Source of the DNA: Mycobacterium sp. KBS0706
Lineage (GTDB): Bacteria; Pseudomonadota; Alphaproteobacteria; DSM-16000; Inquilinaceae
NCBI RefSeq assembly: GCF_005938675.2
Contig: NZ_VCCH02000023.1
Coordinates: 38,222-102,221, forward strand
DNA: 64,000 nt
Reading direction: 5' to 3'
Shown one piece after another: positions 8,341 through 17,625 of this stretch. The position numbers were made by a program, and so were the translations under genes. How positions within the stretch are numbered: position 1 is the stretch's first letter; each line of letters opens with the position of its first letter. The notes below the pieces were generated by a model. The model was not told the origin of the DNA, searched no databases, and was given only the letters and a program-made list of their open reading frames with translations.

Positions 8341-8356
8341 GTGGCGGGCGCCCCTG

Positions 8357-8983
8357 TCAGCCCTGCAGCGCCCGCCAGGCCTCGGCGAAGGATGCGGCGG
8401 TGGCGGCGACCTCGGCCGCGGTCATGCCGGGCTTGTACAGGGCGGAGCCGAGGCCGAAGCCGGTGGTGCCGGCGTCGCGATAGGCTGCCATCCGGTCCGG
8501 CGTGATGCCGCCAACCGCGATCAGCGGCACCGCGGCCGGGACCACGGCGCGCCAGGCCTTGACCACGGCGGGCGGGACCGCCTCGGCCGGGAAGATCTTC
8601 ACGGCATCGGCGCCGGCCTTCAGCGCCGCGAAGGCCTCGGTCGGGGTGGCGGCGCCAGGGGCGCAGACCAGGTTCAGCCGCTTCGCCTCGGCGATGACCT
8701 CGACATCGGCATGCGGCATCACGATCAGCCGGCCGCCGGAGGCCTGCACCCGGGCGACGTCCTCGCGCTTCAGCACCGTGCCGGCGCCGATCAGCGCCTG
8801 CGAACCGAAGCGGTCGGCCAGGCGGCGGATGCTGTCGAAGGGCTGGGGCGAGTTCAGCGGCACCTCGATGCAGCCAAACCCGGCTTCGACCAAGGCGGCG
8901 CCGATGGCCTCGACCTCCTCCGGCTTGACGCCGCGCAGGATGGCGACCAGGGGCAGCCCGGCGAGGGCATCGTGCAGATTCAT
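8357..8983 (-). CDS. dgoA: 2-dehydro-3-deoxy-6-phosphogalactonate aldolase
   Basis: A 208-residue KDPG/KDPGal-type class I aldolase. It cleaves 2-keto-3-deoxy-6-phosphogalactonate to pyruvate and glyceraldehyde 3-phosphate. The Schiff-base lysine is K129 in ADAVKIFPAE, and the catalytic glutamate is E40 in CIEVPLNSPQPFDSI. The PLNSPQPF segment and the adjacent galactonokinase favour DgoA over the KDPG aldolase Eda. The ATG lies one base after the dgoK stop, so the two are surely co-translated. Confidence 0.9.
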   Translation of the reverse strand: MNLHDALAGLPLVAILRGVKPEEVEAIGAALVEAGFGCIEVPLNSPQPFDSIRRLADRFGSQALIGAGTVLKREDVARVQASGGRLIVMPHADVEVIAEAKRLNLVCAPGAATPTEAFAALKAGADAVKIFPAEAVPPAVVKAWRAVVPAAVPLIAVGGITPDRMAAYRDAGTTGFGLGSALYKPGMTAAEVAATAASFAEAWRALQG

Positions 8984-8984
8984 G

Positions 8985-9893
8985 TCACACCAGCTCCGCA
9001 TGCTTGGCCAGGCGCCACAGCGCCTTGACCGTGGTGTCGGCCGGGGCGATTCGGCTGCGCAGCCCGGCGGCCTCGATCGCTTCGGCATAACGGGCCGACA
9101 GCTCGGCGCCGCCGACGATGGTGACCTCGTCCGGCGCGGCACCGGTGGCGTCGGCCACGGTGGAGCGGGCATCGGCCACCTCGGCCCCGATCAGCAGGCC
9201 GGAGAGATAGGATCCGGCCGCCTTCGGCTCGAGTTCGCCGAACAGGCCGAGGGTGCGGACGCTGAACAGCCGGCGCAGCAGGCCGCCGCCGGCCGAGGCG
9301 CCGACTGCGAGGCCACGGCGGAAGGCCGGCTGGTCGTAGGCGCGGCCATCCATCAGCCGGCCCAGGATGCTGTGCTCGGCCAGGACGGCGAAGGCCTCGC
9401 CAGTCATCGAGGTGGCGAACCAGGCGATCCTGCCATCCTCGGCCAGGGCCCATTTGCTGTGCGTGCCGGGCAGGACATAGAGACGGCGGCCGGTCGCCGG
9501 CGCGTCGCCGAGGATCTGCACCTCCTCGCCGCGCATCACGTCGGGGATGCCGTCGGCATCGACCCGGCTGACGCCGGGGACGATTCGCAGGCTGACACCC
9601 AGCGAGGTCGGCACCTCAATCAGCTTGGCGACCAGCGCCGCCGCGTCGGCGGGGCAATCGGCATAGGGCGCCTCGGCCCAGCCCTGGCGGCTGCCGATCA
9701 TGCCGGAGGCGATGGCGGCCTTGGCGCCGGCGGCGATCCACTGCCCCGCCACCTGCTTGAACACGGCGTCGAAATCGCCGCCGGGGACCTTGAGGATGCC
9801 GAGCGGGGCCGACGCCTCGTCCCGCACGGCGCCGTCGGCGTCGAGCAGCCAGGCGCGGAGCGAGGAGGTTCCCCAGTCGAGGGCGACGAGCAT
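8985..9893 (-). CDS. dgoK: 2-dehydro-3-deoxygalactonokinase
   Basis: A 302-residue sugar kinase of the DgoK family. It phosphorylates 2-keto-3-deoxygalactonate with ATP in the De Ley-Doudoroff route. The N-terminus VALDWGTSSLRAWLLD is the phosphate-binding motif. GMIGSRQGWAEAPY, LPGTHSKWA and MTGEAFAVLAEHSILGRLM are family signatures. The open frame extends upstream through the tRNA-Pro gene, so the ATG at 9893, immediately before the motif, is the start. It forms a two-gene unit with dgoA; tpiA upstream would consume the triose phosphate produced. Confidence 0.92.
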   Translation of the reverse strand: MLVALDWGTSSLRAWLLDADGAVRDEASAPLGILKVPGGDFDAVFKQVAGQWIAAGAKAAIASGMIGSRQGWAEAPYADCPADAAALVAKLIEVPTSLGVSLRIVPGVSRVDADGIPDVMRGEEVQILGDAPATGRRLYVLPGTHSKWALAEDGRIAWFATSMTGEAFAVLAEHSILGRLMDGRAYDQPAFRRGLAVGASAGGGLLRRLFSVRTLGLFGELEPKAAGSYLSGLLIGAEVADARSTVADATGAAPDEVTIVGGAELSARYAEAIEAAGLRSRIAPADTTVKALWRLAKHAELV

Positions 9894-9913
9894 GATGCGA
9901 GTCCGGAAGAAAA

Positions 9914-9990
9914 TGGTCGGAGCGGCGAGATTCGAACTCGCGACCCCTTGCACCCCATGCAAGTGCGCTACCAGGCTGCGCTACGCTCCG
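9914..9990 (-). tRNA. tRNA-Pro (anticodon GGG)
   Basis: Read on the minus strand, the 77-nt element has a seven-base acceptor stem (CGGAGCG / CGCTCCG), a D-arm AGCGCAGCCTGGTAGCGC, and an anticodon stem CTTGC/GCAAG around loop ATGGGGT. The T-arm contains GTTCGAATC and a 3' CCA is encoded. The loop places GGG at the anticodon. It lies between tpiA and dgoK and has its own promoter (10035-10063). Confidence 0.97.
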
Positions 9991-10034
9991 ACCGGGGGCC
10001 GCCGCCGGACAGAGCCGGGCGGCAAGCGGGCGGG

Positions 10035-10063
10035 ACTATAACCAGCACCCCGCCCCTATGCAA
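10035..10063 (-). promoter_or_regulatory. Sigma-70-type promoter of tRNA-Pro
   Basis: On the minus strand TTGCAT (10063-10058) is separated by exactly 17 bases from TATAGT (10040-10035). This predicts transcription starting about 38 bases before the tRNA 5' end. Spacing and sequence fit a housekeeping promoter; a match of the same form precedes rpsB. Confidence 0.6.
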
Positions 10064-10086
10064 CGACCATGCTGGGGCAATCCGGA

Positions 10087-10842
10087 TCAGGCGACGCTGG
10101 CCTGGGCGATGGCCCAGAAATCATCGGCCTTCAGGCTGGCGCCGCCGACCAGGGCGCCGTCGACATTGGGCACCGCCAGCAGCTCGGCGGCGTTGGCCGG
10201 CTTGACCGAGCCGCCATAGAGGATGTGGATGCCCGCCGCCTCGGACGGCACGTGCGCGCCCAGCGCCGCGCGGATATGGGCGTGCACCTCGGCCACGTCG
10301 GCCGCGGTCGGGGTGCGGCCGGTGCCGATGGCCCAGACCGGCTCATAGGCGATCACCGTGTTCTCCGCCGTCGCTCCGCGCGGCAGGGACCCGGCGATCT
10401 GCCGGCTGCACACCTGCAGCGCCCGGCCGGCGTTGCGCTCGGCGTCGGTCTCGCCGACGCAGATGATCGCGACCAGGCCCTCGGCCTGGGCCGCCGCCGC
10501 CTTCTCGGCCACCACGAGGTCGATCTCGCCATGGTCCTGGCGCCGCTCGGAATGGCCGACGATGACGTGGCTGCAGCCGAGATCGGCCAGCATCCGGGCG
10601 GCGATGTCGCCGGTGTGGGCGCCGTCCTGCGCGGTGTGGCAGTCCTGGCCGCCGACCAGGAGGCCGCTGCCCTGCACCGCGTCGGCGATCGGCGCGATGA
10701 TGGTCGCCGGCGGGCAGATCAGCAGGTCGAAGGCCGGGTCGACCGTGCGGGCCAGCCGCAGCGCGAGGTCGCGGGCCAGCGCCGTGCCCTCGGTGAGCAG
10801 CAGGTTCATCTTCCAGTTGCCCGCGATCAGCTTGCGCGCCAT
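10087..10842 (-). CDS. tpiA: Triose-phosphate isomerase
   Basis: A 251-residue TIM-barrel enzyme interconverting dihydroxyacetone phosphate and glyceraldehyde 3-phosphate in the cytoplasm. The substrate lysine is in GNWKMN (K11), the catalytic histidine in VGHSERR (H97), and the catalytic glutamate in [11 protein letters not shown] (E167). The phosphate loop [12 protein letters not shown] is present. The ATG at 10842 follows GAGAGG and gives the standard N-terminus; a longer in-frame start exists but adds non-conserved residues. It is divergent from ppiD, as in many alphaproteobacteria. Confidence 0.96.
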   Translation of the reverse strand: MARKLIAGNWKMNLLLTEGTALARDLALRLARTVDPAFDLLICPPATIIAPIADAVQGSGLLVGGQDCHTAQDGAHTGDIAARMLADLGCSHVIVGHSERRQDHGEIDLVVAEKAAAAQAEGLVAIICVGETDAERNAGRALQVCSRQIAGSLPRGATAENTVIAYEPVWAIGTGRTPTAADVAEVHAHIRAALGAHVPSEAAGIHILYGGSVKPANAAELLAVPNVDGALVGGASLKADDFWAIAQASVA

Positions 10843-11009
10843 CGGCCTCTCTCCCGCTGGTCCTCGAATGTCGCCCTTGATGTAGCAATCCGAACGCTGC
10901 GGCGCCACAAGGACTCCTTGCGCATTGCTGCCCGGGAAGGCCGCACCTATGATGCGCGGCCCAACCGCCCGGGAGACCGGTGCGGCCTTGCCCTTTGTTC
11001 ACGGTCGTC

Positions 11010-12881
11010 ATGCTGCAGCTTCTCCGCCACAAGGTCGGCTCCGTCGTCGTCAAGGTGCTGTTCGTCCTCCTGATCCTCAGCTTCGCGATCTGGGGCATCG
11101 GGGACATCTTTCGCAACCGGGGCCAGTCCGACACCGTGGCCACGGTCGGCGACGTGACGATCAGCCTGCAGCAGCTCGACAACCAGTTCCGCTCCTATGC
11201 CCAGAGCCAGCGGATCCCGCTCTCCGTCGCCCAGCAGCTCGGCCTGCCGCAGCGCGTGCTGGACAATCTGGTGTCCGGCCTGCTGTACGACCGGATCGCC
11301 GCCGATCTCGGCTACGACCTGTCGACCGACGCCGTCGCCGACGCGGTGCGCAACAACCCGATGTTCCGGGACCCGGCCACCAACCAGTTCAGCCGCGACC
11401 GCTTCCTGCAGCTGCTGCAGGCCAGCGGCACCAACGAGGCCGCCTTCATTGCCGGCCAGCGCGGCCAGATGGAGCAGCAGCAGGTGATGCGGGCGCTGTT
11501 CAGCGGCGCCGAGCCGCCGCAGGCGCTGGTCGACCCGATCTACAAGTATCGCCGCGAGGCCCGGGTGGCCGATACGGTCACGCTGCGCAACGCCGACCAG
11601 ACCGGCGTGCCGCAGCCGACCCAGGCCGATCTCGAGGCCTATCACAAGGACCATGGCGACAAGTTCCAGTCGCCCGAGTACCGGACGCTGAGCGTCGTGC
11701 TGCTGAACACCGACGAGTTCGCCAAGACCGTCACGGTGTCGGAGGACGAGGCCCGCACCGCTTACGACAAGAATCAGGCCGCCTACCAGAAGCCGGAGAT
11801 GCGCCGCTTCGACCAGGTGATCGCCCCGACCAAGGAACTGGCCGACCAGATCGCCGCGGCGGTGCGCGGCGGCAAGGCGGTGCAGCAGGCGGTGGACGAA
11901 TCCGGCAACGCCGCGGTCAAGCTGATCCCGGTCGACTTCACCGCCAAGACCGCGATGCCGATCCCGGCCCTGGCCGACCCCGCCTTCACTTTGGCCGAGG
12001 GCCAGGCGACCGACCCGGTGCAGTCGCCCTTCGGCTGGCACGTGCTGGTGCTGACCGGCATCCAGCCGGCCCGCACCGTGCCGTTCGAGGAGGCGCGGGC
12101 CGAGATCGAGACCCAGCTGAAGCAGAGCAAGGCGGCCGACGCCCTGTACGACGCCGCCAACAAGTTCGAGGACGCACTGGCCGACAACGTGCCGATCGAC
12201 AAGGCGGCGCAGGAGTTCGGTTTCACCGTCACCACGGTCCCGGCCGTGGCCCAGGACGGCACCACCCAGAGCGGCCAGCCGCTGTCGCCGCTGCCCGGCC
12301 AGGCGCAGATCCTGCAGGCCGCCTTCCAGGCGCAGCAGGGCGATGTCAGTCCGATGGGCACGATCGACGACAAGACCTCCTTCATCGTCCGGGTCGACGG
12401 CATCGTGCCGCCGGCGACCGAGCCCTTGGCCAAGGTGCGCGACGAGGTCGCCGCCGCCTGGACCGAGCAGAAGCAGGCCGATGCGGCCACGGCCCTGGCC
12501 ACCGACGTCGCCAAGCGCCTGTCAGCCGGCGAGGCCGCCGCCGATGTCGCCAAGGCGGTCGGCGGGCAGTATGCCGAGACCCCGGCGCTGCTGCGCGACG
12601 GCAGCAATGCCGGCGCCGTGCCCGCGGCGCTGGTGCGCGACCTGTTCGCCGCCAAGGTCGGCGGCACGGCGACGGCGGAAACGCCGGGCGGCCGGATCGT
12701 CGCCCGCCTGACCAAGGTCGAGCCGGCCAAGCCGGACGCCGCGGCCGAAGCCGCGGTGAAGCAGGATCTGAGCCGCGGCCTGGCGGTCGATGTCGGCGGC
12801 GGCCTGGACCAGGCGCTGCGCGCCCGCTATGGAGTCACTGTCGACCAGGCGGTCCTCGCCCGGCTGAACTACCAGGAATGA
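11010..12881 (+). CDS. ppiD: Periplasmic peptidyl-prolyl isomerase/chaperone PpiD-like (SurA N-domain, parvulin)
   Basis: A 623-residue membrane-anchored folding factor. The N-terminal anchor is VVKVLFVLLILSFAIWGIGD (about residues 14-33), followed by a SurA-like N-domain. A parvulin-type PPIase region lies around residues 250-365 (PEMRRFDQVI ... FGWHVLVLTGI), and a long C-terminal domain follows. It assists outer-membrane and secreted protein folding at the Sec exit. The ATG at 11010 places the anchor at the usual distance; a GTG 30 bases upstream is an alternative. The position between tpiA and trpE is conserved in alphaproteobacteria. The parvulin active-site residues are weakly conserved, as in PpiD generally. 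Confidence 0.88.
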   Translation: MLQLLRHKVGSVVVKVLFVLLILSFAIWGIGDIFRNRGQSDTVATVGDVTISLQQLDNQFRSYAQSQRIPLSVAQQLGLPQRVLDNLVSGLLYDRIAADLGYDLSTDAVADAVRNNPMFRDPATNQFSRDRFLQLLQASGTNEAAFIAGQRGQMEQQQVMRALFSGAEPPQALVDPIYKYRREARVADTVTLRNADQTGVPQPTQADLEAYHKDHGDKFQSPEYRTLSVVLLNTDEFAKTVTVSEDEARTAYDKNQAAYQKPEMRRFDQVIAPTKELADQIAAAVRGGKAVQQAVDESGNAAVKLIPVDFTAKTAMPIPALADPAFTLAEGQATDPVQSPFGWHVLVLTGIQPARTVPFEEARAEIETQLKQSKAADALYDAANKFEDALADNVPIDKAAQEFGFTVTTVPAVAQDGTTQSGQPLSPLPGQAQILQAAFQAQQGDVSPMGTIDDKTSFIVRVDGIVPPATEPLAKVRDEVAAAWTEQKQADAATALATDVAKRLSAGEAAADVAKAVGGQYAETPALLRDGSNAGAVPAALVRDLFAAKVGGTATAETPGGRIVARLTKVEPAKPDAAAEAAVKQDLSRGLAVDVGGGLDQALRARYGVTVDQAVLARLNYQE

Positions 12882-12964
12882 TGTCGATGGTTCCCCTCGC
12901 GGCGTCGCTGCGCCCCTGCGCCGGACCTGGTCCGGCGGCCCCGTCCTCCCCGCGCGGAGTGGCG

Positions 12965-13114
12965 ATGGGCTGGCGCTGGGCGGATGCAGGGGCTGCGGCC
13001 CGGCGGCGCCCGGCGGGCGGCGGGGAGCGATGGCGTGGCGGCGACCGTTCCGCCCCCGCCCATTCCGCTCCCCTCATCGCAGGTCACAACCATGCCGGAT
13101 TCCACGGCTTTTGA
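12965..13114 (+). promoter_or_regulatory. Candidate Trp-containing leader ORF upstream of trpE
   Basis: An ATG preceded by GGAG at a five-base spacing opens a 49-codon frame whose first codons are Met-Gly-Trp-Arg-Trp, with a third Trp at codon 23. The frame ends 23 bases inside trpE in another frame. Trp codons at the front of a leader suggest tryptophan-responsive attenuation or coupling, as known for trp leaders. A perfect hairpin, CCGGAC-CTG-GTCCGG, lies just upstream at 12921-12935. No clean terminator/antiterminator pair is visible, so this is a candidate only. Confidence 0.35.
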
Positions 13115-14630
13115 CGCCTTCGCCGACACCTACCGCGCCGGCAAACCGCAGGTCGTCTGGACCCGCCTCGTCTCCGACCTCGACACTCCCGTTTCGGCCA
13201 TGCTCAAGCTGGCCGGGGACGAGCCCTATTCCTTCCTGCTCGAATCGGTCGAAGGCGGTGCCATCCGCGGCCGCTACAGCGCCATCGGGCTGCGCCCCGA
13301 CCTGATCTGGCGTTGCCGCGGCGACGCGGTCGAGATCAACCGCCGCGCGCTCGCCGACCTCGATACCTTCGAGCCGGTCACTAAGGCGCCGCTCGACAGC
13401 CTGCGCGGGCTGATCGCCGAATCGCGCATCGACCTGCCACGCGGCTTCCCGCCACTGGCCGCCGGGCTGTTCGGCTATCTCGGCTACGACATGGTCCGGC
13501 AGATGGAGGCGCTGCCCGACGCCAATCCGGACACGCTGGGCGTGCCGGATTCGATCATGATGCGGCCGACCATCGTCTGCGTCTTCGACACCATCGCCGA
13601 CGTCGTCACCATCGTCACCCCGGTGTTCCCAGATACGGCGGTGACGGCGGAGAAGGCACATGAGGCGGCGTGCGAGCGGCTGTCGGACGTGGTCGCCCGC
13701 TTCGAATCCAGCCTGCCGCACCGCGAGGCGGCGGCCGAGGGCAACCTGCCGGCCCTGCCCGAGCCGAGCTCGAACATGACGCGGGAGGAGTATCACGCGG
13801 CGGTCGAGCGGGCGAAGGAGTACATCCGCGCCGGCGACATCTTCCAGGTGGTGCTGTCGCAGCGCTTCTCGCTGCCCTTCACCCTGCCGCCCTTCGCCCT
13901 GTACCGGGCACTGCGGCGGCTGAACCCGTCGCCCTTCCTGGTGTTCCAGAACTTCCGGGACTTCGCCATCGTCGGGTCGAGCCCGGAGATCCTGGTACGG
14001 CTGCGCGACGGCGAGGTCACCATCCGGCCGATCGCCGGCACCCGGCCGCGCGGCGCCACGCCGGAGGAGGATGTGGCGCTGGAGCAGGATCTGCTGGCCG
14101 ACCCGAAAGAGCGGGCCGAGCACCTGATGCTGCTGGATCTCGGCCGCAACGATGTCGGCCGGGTGGCGCAGATCGGCTCGGTCAGGGTCACCGACCGCTT
14201 CATCGTCGAGCGCTATTCCCACGTCATGCACATCGTATCCAACGTCGTCGGCCGGATCGCGCCGGAGCACGACGCCATCGCCGCCCTGTCCGCCGGCTTC
14301 CCGGCCGGCACCACCAGCGGCGCGCCGAAGGTGCGGGCGATGGAGATCATCGACGAGCTGGAGGTGGCGCGGCGCGGCGTCTATGCCGGGGCGATGGGCT
14401 ATTTCGGCGCCAATGGCGACATGGACACCTGTATCGCCCTGCGCACCGCGGTGGTGAAGGACGACACCCTCTACATCCAGGCCGGCGGCGGCGTCGTCGC
14501 CGACAGCAGCCCGGAGGGGGAGTACCAGGAGACCCGCAACAAGGCGCGGGCGCTGGTGCGCGCCGCCGAAGATGCGGTACGCTTCGCCAACCGGCCGCGC
14601 AACGGCAACCGGCCCATGGGTCATGTGTAG
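13092..14630 (+). CDS. trpE: Anthranilate synthase component I
   Basis: A 512-residue chorismate-using enzyme that, with TrpG, makes anthranilate, the first step of tryptophan synthesis. The C-terminal catalytic domain carries RPIAGTRPRGATPEEDVA, DLGRNDVGRVAQ, SHVMHIVSNVVG, FPAGTTSGAPKVRAMEII and AGGGVVADSSPEGEYQET. The N-terminal feedback-binding region has the LLES motif (SFLLESVEGG). It is the separate TrpE form, not the TrpE-TrpG fusion found in rhizobia. The ATG at 13092 precedes the conserved start; the 210-bp upstream gap holds a possible leader. Confidence 0.96.
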   Translation: MPDSTAFDAFADTYRAGKPQVVWTRLVSDLDTPVSAMLKLAGDEPYSFLLESVEGGAIRGRYSAIGLRPDLIWRCRGDAVEINRRALADLDTFEPVTKAPLDSLRGLIAESRIDLPRGFPPLAAGLFGYLGYDMVRQMEALPDANPDTLGVPDSIMMRPTIVCVFDTIADVVTIVTPVFPDTAVTAEKAHEAACERLSDVVARFESSLPHREAAAEGNLPALPEPSSNMTREEYHAAVERAKEYIRAGDIFQVVLSQRFSLPFTLPPFALYRALRRLNPSPFLVFQNFRDFAIVGSSPEILVRLRDGEVTIRPIAGTRPRGATPEEDVALEQDLLADPKERAEHLMLLDLGRNDVGRVAQIGSVRVTDRFIVERYSHVMHIVSNVVGRIAPEHDAIAALSAGFPAGTTSGAPKVRAMEIIDELEVARRGVYAGAMGYFGANGDMDTCIALRTAVVKDDTLYIQAGGGVVADSSPEGEYQETRNKARALVRAAEDAVRFANRPRNGNRPMGHV

Positions 14631-14721
14631 AAACCGAACCCCTTCGCAGCAGCATCGATGGTGAGGCCGGCCGGATTCCCGCCGTTCCTCCCCATTCCCT
14701 TGCCTCGAAAGGGCAATCTCC

Positions 14722-15306
14722 ATGCTTCTGCTGATCGATAACTACGACAGCTTCACCTACAACCTGGTGCACTACCTCGGCGAGCTCGGGGCGGACACCG
14801 AGGTCCGCCGCAACGACGCGCTGACGGTCGACGAGGCGCTGGCGCTGCGGCCCGACGGCATCGTCCTCTCGCCCGGCCCCTGCGACCCGGACAAGGCCGG
14901 CATCTGCATCGACCTGATCCGGGCCGCGGCCGGCCGGGTGCCGGTGTTCGGCGTCTGCCTGGGCCACCAGGCGATCGGCCAGGTGTTCGGCGGCCGCATC
15001 GTCCGGGCACCGGAGCCGATGCACGGCAAGATCAGCCCGGTGCATCACCATGGCGGCGGCGTGCTGGCCGGGCTGCCGGATAATTTCGAGGCCACCCGCT
15101 ACCATTCGCTGACCATCGCACCTGACAGCATGCCGGACAGCCTGGAGGCCACGGCCTGGACCGAGGACGGGGTGATCATGGCGCTGCGGCACAAGACCCT
15201 GCCGATCCACGGCGTGCAGTTCCATCCGGAGAGCATCGCCTCGCAGTTCGGCCACAAGATCCTGCAGAACTTCCTGGCCATTGCCGAGCGGCGGAACGCG
15301 GCATGA
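14722..15306 (+). CDS. trpG: Anthranilate synthase component II (glutamine amidotransferase)
   Basis: A 194-residue class I glutamine amidotransferase that supplies ammonia to TrpE. The nucleophile is C79 in [12 protein letters not shown], with the His-Glu pair in VQFHPESI. The N-terminus [17 protein letters not shown] and the oxyanion segment LSPGPCDPD are typical. It may also serve folate synthesis as PabA, as in some bacteria with one copy. It starts 91 bp after trpE and overlaps trpD by four bases. Confidence 0.96.
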   Translation: MLLLIDNYDSFTYNLVHYLGELGADTEVRRNDALTVDEALALRPDGIVLSPGPCDPDKAGICIDLIRAAAGRVPVFGVCLGHQAIGQVFGGRIVRAPEPMHGKISPVHHHGGGVLAGLPDNFEATRYHSLTIAPDSMPDSLEATAWTEDGVIMALRHKTLPIHGVQFHPESIASQFGHKILQNFLAIAERRNAA

Positions 15307-16328
15307 CGACCGAAATGCGACCCTTCATCGCCAAGGCCGCCCTTGGCCAGCCGCTGGACGCCGCCGACGCCCGTGCCGCCTTCGAGATCATCATGTCCGG
15401 CGAGGCGACGCCGGCGCAGATCGGCGGCTTCCTGATGGCGCTGCGTGTCCGCGGCGAGACGCCGGAGGAGATCGCCGCCGCCGCCCGGGTGATGCGCGAC
15501 AAGGCGGTGACGATCGACGCGCCGGCGGGCGCCATCGACTGCTGCGGCACCGGCGGCGACAATTCCGGCTCCTTCAACGTCTCGACCGCCGTCTCCTTCG
15601 TGCTGGCCGGGGCCGGCGTGCCGGTGGCCAAGCACGGCAACCGCGCCGCCTCCAGCCTGACCGGGGCCGCCAACGTCCTGGCCGAGCTCGGCATCAATGT
15701 CGAGGCGCCGCCGGAGGTGATGCGGGAAGCGCTGTGGGAGGCCCAGATCGGCTTCCTGTTCGCGCCGCTGTACCACAGCGCCATGCGCCATGTCGGCCCG
15801 GCGCGGCAGGAGCTGGGCACCCGCACCATCTTCAACCTGCTCGGGCCCCTGGCCAACCCGGCCGGGGTCAAGCGCCAGCTGCTCGGCGTCTTCGCCGAGG
15901 CCTGGGTCGAGCCGGTGGCGCAGGCGCTGAACCAGCTGGGCAGCGAGACCGCCTGGGTGGTGCATGGCAGCGACGGGCTCGACGAGATGACCACCACCGG
16001 CCCGACGGCGGTGGCCGAGCTGCGCGGCGGTCAGATCCGGCGCCTGACGGTGACGCCGGAGGATGCCGGGCTGCGCCGCGCCGTGCCCGAGGATCTCAAG
16101 GGCGGCGATCCCGCCACCAACGCGGCTGCCCTGCGTGCCGTGCTGGGCGGCACCCACGGCGCTTATCGCGACATCGTGCTGCTGAATGCCGCAGCCTGTT
16201 TCATCGTCGCCGACCGGGCCTCTACACTGACCGACGGCGCCGCCCTTGCGGCCCGCACCATCGACGACGGTTCGGCCGCCCACGTCCTCGAGCGGCTGGC
16301 CCGGATCACCAGCCAGGGAACGGCATGA
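15303..16328 (+). CDS. trpD: Anthranilate phosphoribosyltransferase
   Basis: A 341-residue enzyme joining anthranilate and phosphoribosyl pyrophosphate. The PRPP/Mg motif [16 protein letters not shown] and the anthranilate-site segments [17 protein letters not shown] and [11 protein letters not shown] are all present. The ATG overlaps the trpG stop and its own TGA overlaps the trpC ATG, giving a tightly coupled operon. Confidence 0.96.
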   Translation: MTTEMRPFIAKAALGQPLDAADARAAFEIIMSGEATPAQIGGFLMALRVRGETPEEIAAAARVMRDKAVTIDAPAGAIDCCGTGGDNSGSFNVSTAVSFVLAGAGVPVAKHGNRAASSLTGAANVLAELGINVEAPPEVMREALWEAQIGFLFAPLYHSAMRHVGPARQELGTRTIFNLLGPLANPAGVKRQLLGVFAEAWVEPVAQALNQLGSETAWVVHGSDGLDEMTTTGPTAVAELRGGQIRRLTVTPEDAGLRRAVPEDLKGGDPATNAAALRAVLGGTHGAYRDIVLLNAAACFIVADRASTLTDGAALAARTIDDGSAAHVLERLARITSQGTA

Positions 16329-17146
16329 GCGATACCCTCACCCGCATCGTCGCGGACAAGCGCCGGCACATCGAGGCCCGCAAAGCGGCAGTGCCGCCGG
16401 CCGAGATCGTCCGGCTGGCGGAGCTCGCCGACCGGGCCGCACCGCCGCGCGGCTTCGTCGCGGCGCTGCGCCGGGCGCAGGCGGAAGGCCGCTACGGCCT
16501 GATCGCCGAGATCAAGAAGGCGTCGCCGTCGAAGGGACTGATCCGCCCGGATTTCGACCCGCCGTCCCTTGCCCGCGCCTATCGCGACGGCGGCGCCAGC
16601 TGCCTGTCGGTGCTGACCGACGTGCCGTATTTCCAGGGCGCCGACGAATACCTGACCGCCGCCCGCAACGCCGTCGAGCTGCCGGTGCTGCGCAAGGACT
16701 TCATGGTCGATCCCTACCAGGTCGTCGAGGCCCGGGCGCTGGGCGCCGACTGCATCCTGCTGATCATGGCGGCGCTGGACGACGCCACCGCCCGCGAGCT
16801 GGAGCAAGCGGCGATCGACGCCGGCATGGACGTGCTGGTCGAGGTGCATGATGCCGCCGAGCTGGACCGGGCCCTGAAGCTGCGATCGCCGCTGCTCGGC
16901 ATCAACAACCGCAACCTCAAGACCCTGCAGGTCGACCTCGCCACCACCGAGGCGCTGGCGGCGCAGGTGCCGGGCGACCTGCTGCTGGTCTCCGAGAGCG
17001 GCCTGTCCGCCCCGGCCGACCTCGCCCGCATGGCCCGCGCCGGCGCCACCGCCTTCCTGATCGGCGAAAGCCTGATGCGGCACGACGACGTCGCCGCCGC
17101 CACCCGCGCCCTGCTGGCGCCGGATGCGAGATCCTCGGCGGCATGA
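16325..17146 (+). CDS. trpC: Indole-3-glycerol phosphate synthase
   Basis: A 273-residue TIM-barrel enzyme that ring-closes CdRP to indole-3-glycerol phosphate. Catalytic segments are [10 protein letters not shown] (lysine and phosphate site), [12 protein letters not shown] (second lysine), [14 protein letters not shown] and SESGL. It is a single-function TrpC with no TrpF domain; trpF, trpB and trpA are not in this window. The four-base overlap with moaC continues the operon. Confidence 0.96.
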   Translation: MSDTLTRIVADKRRHIEARKAAVPPAEIVRLAELADRAAPPRGFVAALRRAQAEGRYGLIAEIKKASPSKGLIRPDFDPPSLARAYRDGGASCLSVLTDVPYFQGADEYLTAARNAVELPVLRKDFMVDPYQVVEARALGADCILLIMAALDDATARELEQAAIDAGMDVLVEVHDAAELDRALKLRSPLLGINNRNLKTLQVDLATTEALAAQVPGDLLLVSESGLSAPADLARMARAGATAFLIGESLMRHDDVAAATRALLAPDARSSAA

Positions 17147-17625
17147 CCGGCGAGCTGACCCATTTCGATGCGGCCGGCCAGGCGCGCATGGTCGACGTCT
17201 CCGGCAAGGAGGCGACGGTGCGGGTGGCTCGGGCCGGCTGCCGGGTCGAGATGAAGCCGGAGACGCTGGCGCTGATCGCCTCCGGCGGCCATGCCAAGGG
17301 CGACGTGCTGGGCATCGCCCGCATCGCCGGCATCATGGCCGCCAAGCGCACATCCGACCTGATCCCGCTGTGCCACCCGCTGCCGCTGTCCAGCGTCGAG
17401 CTGGCGCTGCGCTGCGACGCCGACCACAGCCGGGTCGAGATCGAGGCCACGGTCAAGGTCACCCACCGCACCGGGGTGGAGATGGAGGCGCTGACCGCCG
17501 CCTCGGTCGCCGCGCTGACCGTCTACGACATGTGCAAGGCGGTGGATCGCGGCATGGTCGTGACCGATCTGCGTCTGCTGCACAAATCCGGTGGCCGGTC
17601 AGGCACATACGAGGCCCAGCCATGA
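17143..17625 (+). CDS. moaC: Cyclic pyranopterin monophosphate synthase
   Basis: A 160-residue protein acting after MoaA in molybdenum cofactor synthesis. The signatures [31 protein letters not shown] (active-site His) and [20 protein letters not shown] are intact. It is embedded between trpC and moeA with ATGA overlaps on both sides. This is a recurring trp-moa-lexA arrangement in alphaproteobacteria with no evident metabolic link. Confidence 0.96.
   Translation: MTGELTHFDAAGQARMVDVSGKEATVRVARAGCRVEMKPETLALIASGGHAKGDVLGIARIAGIMAAKRTSDLIPLCHPLPLSSVELALRCDADHSRVEIEATVKVTHRTGVEMEALTAASVAALTVYDMCKAVDRGMVVTDLRLLHKSGGRSGTYEAQP

Noticed and set aside
9894..9962. N-terminal extension of DgoK to 9962
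   Set aside because: The extra codons run through the tRNA-Pro gene; the ATG at 9893 directly precedes the conserved kinase motif.
8502..10205. Long plus-strand open frame opposite dgoA, dgoK and tRNA-Pro
   Set aside because: It is antisense to two well-supported enzymes and a tRNA, has low-complexity Gly/Arg/Gln content and no family motif; a product of high GC.
10925..13114. Long plus-strand frame overlapping ppiD
   Set aside because: It is a shifted frame of ppiD with Arg/Gly/Pro-rich low-complexity sequence. Only its last 50 codons upstream of trpE were kept, as a leader candidate.
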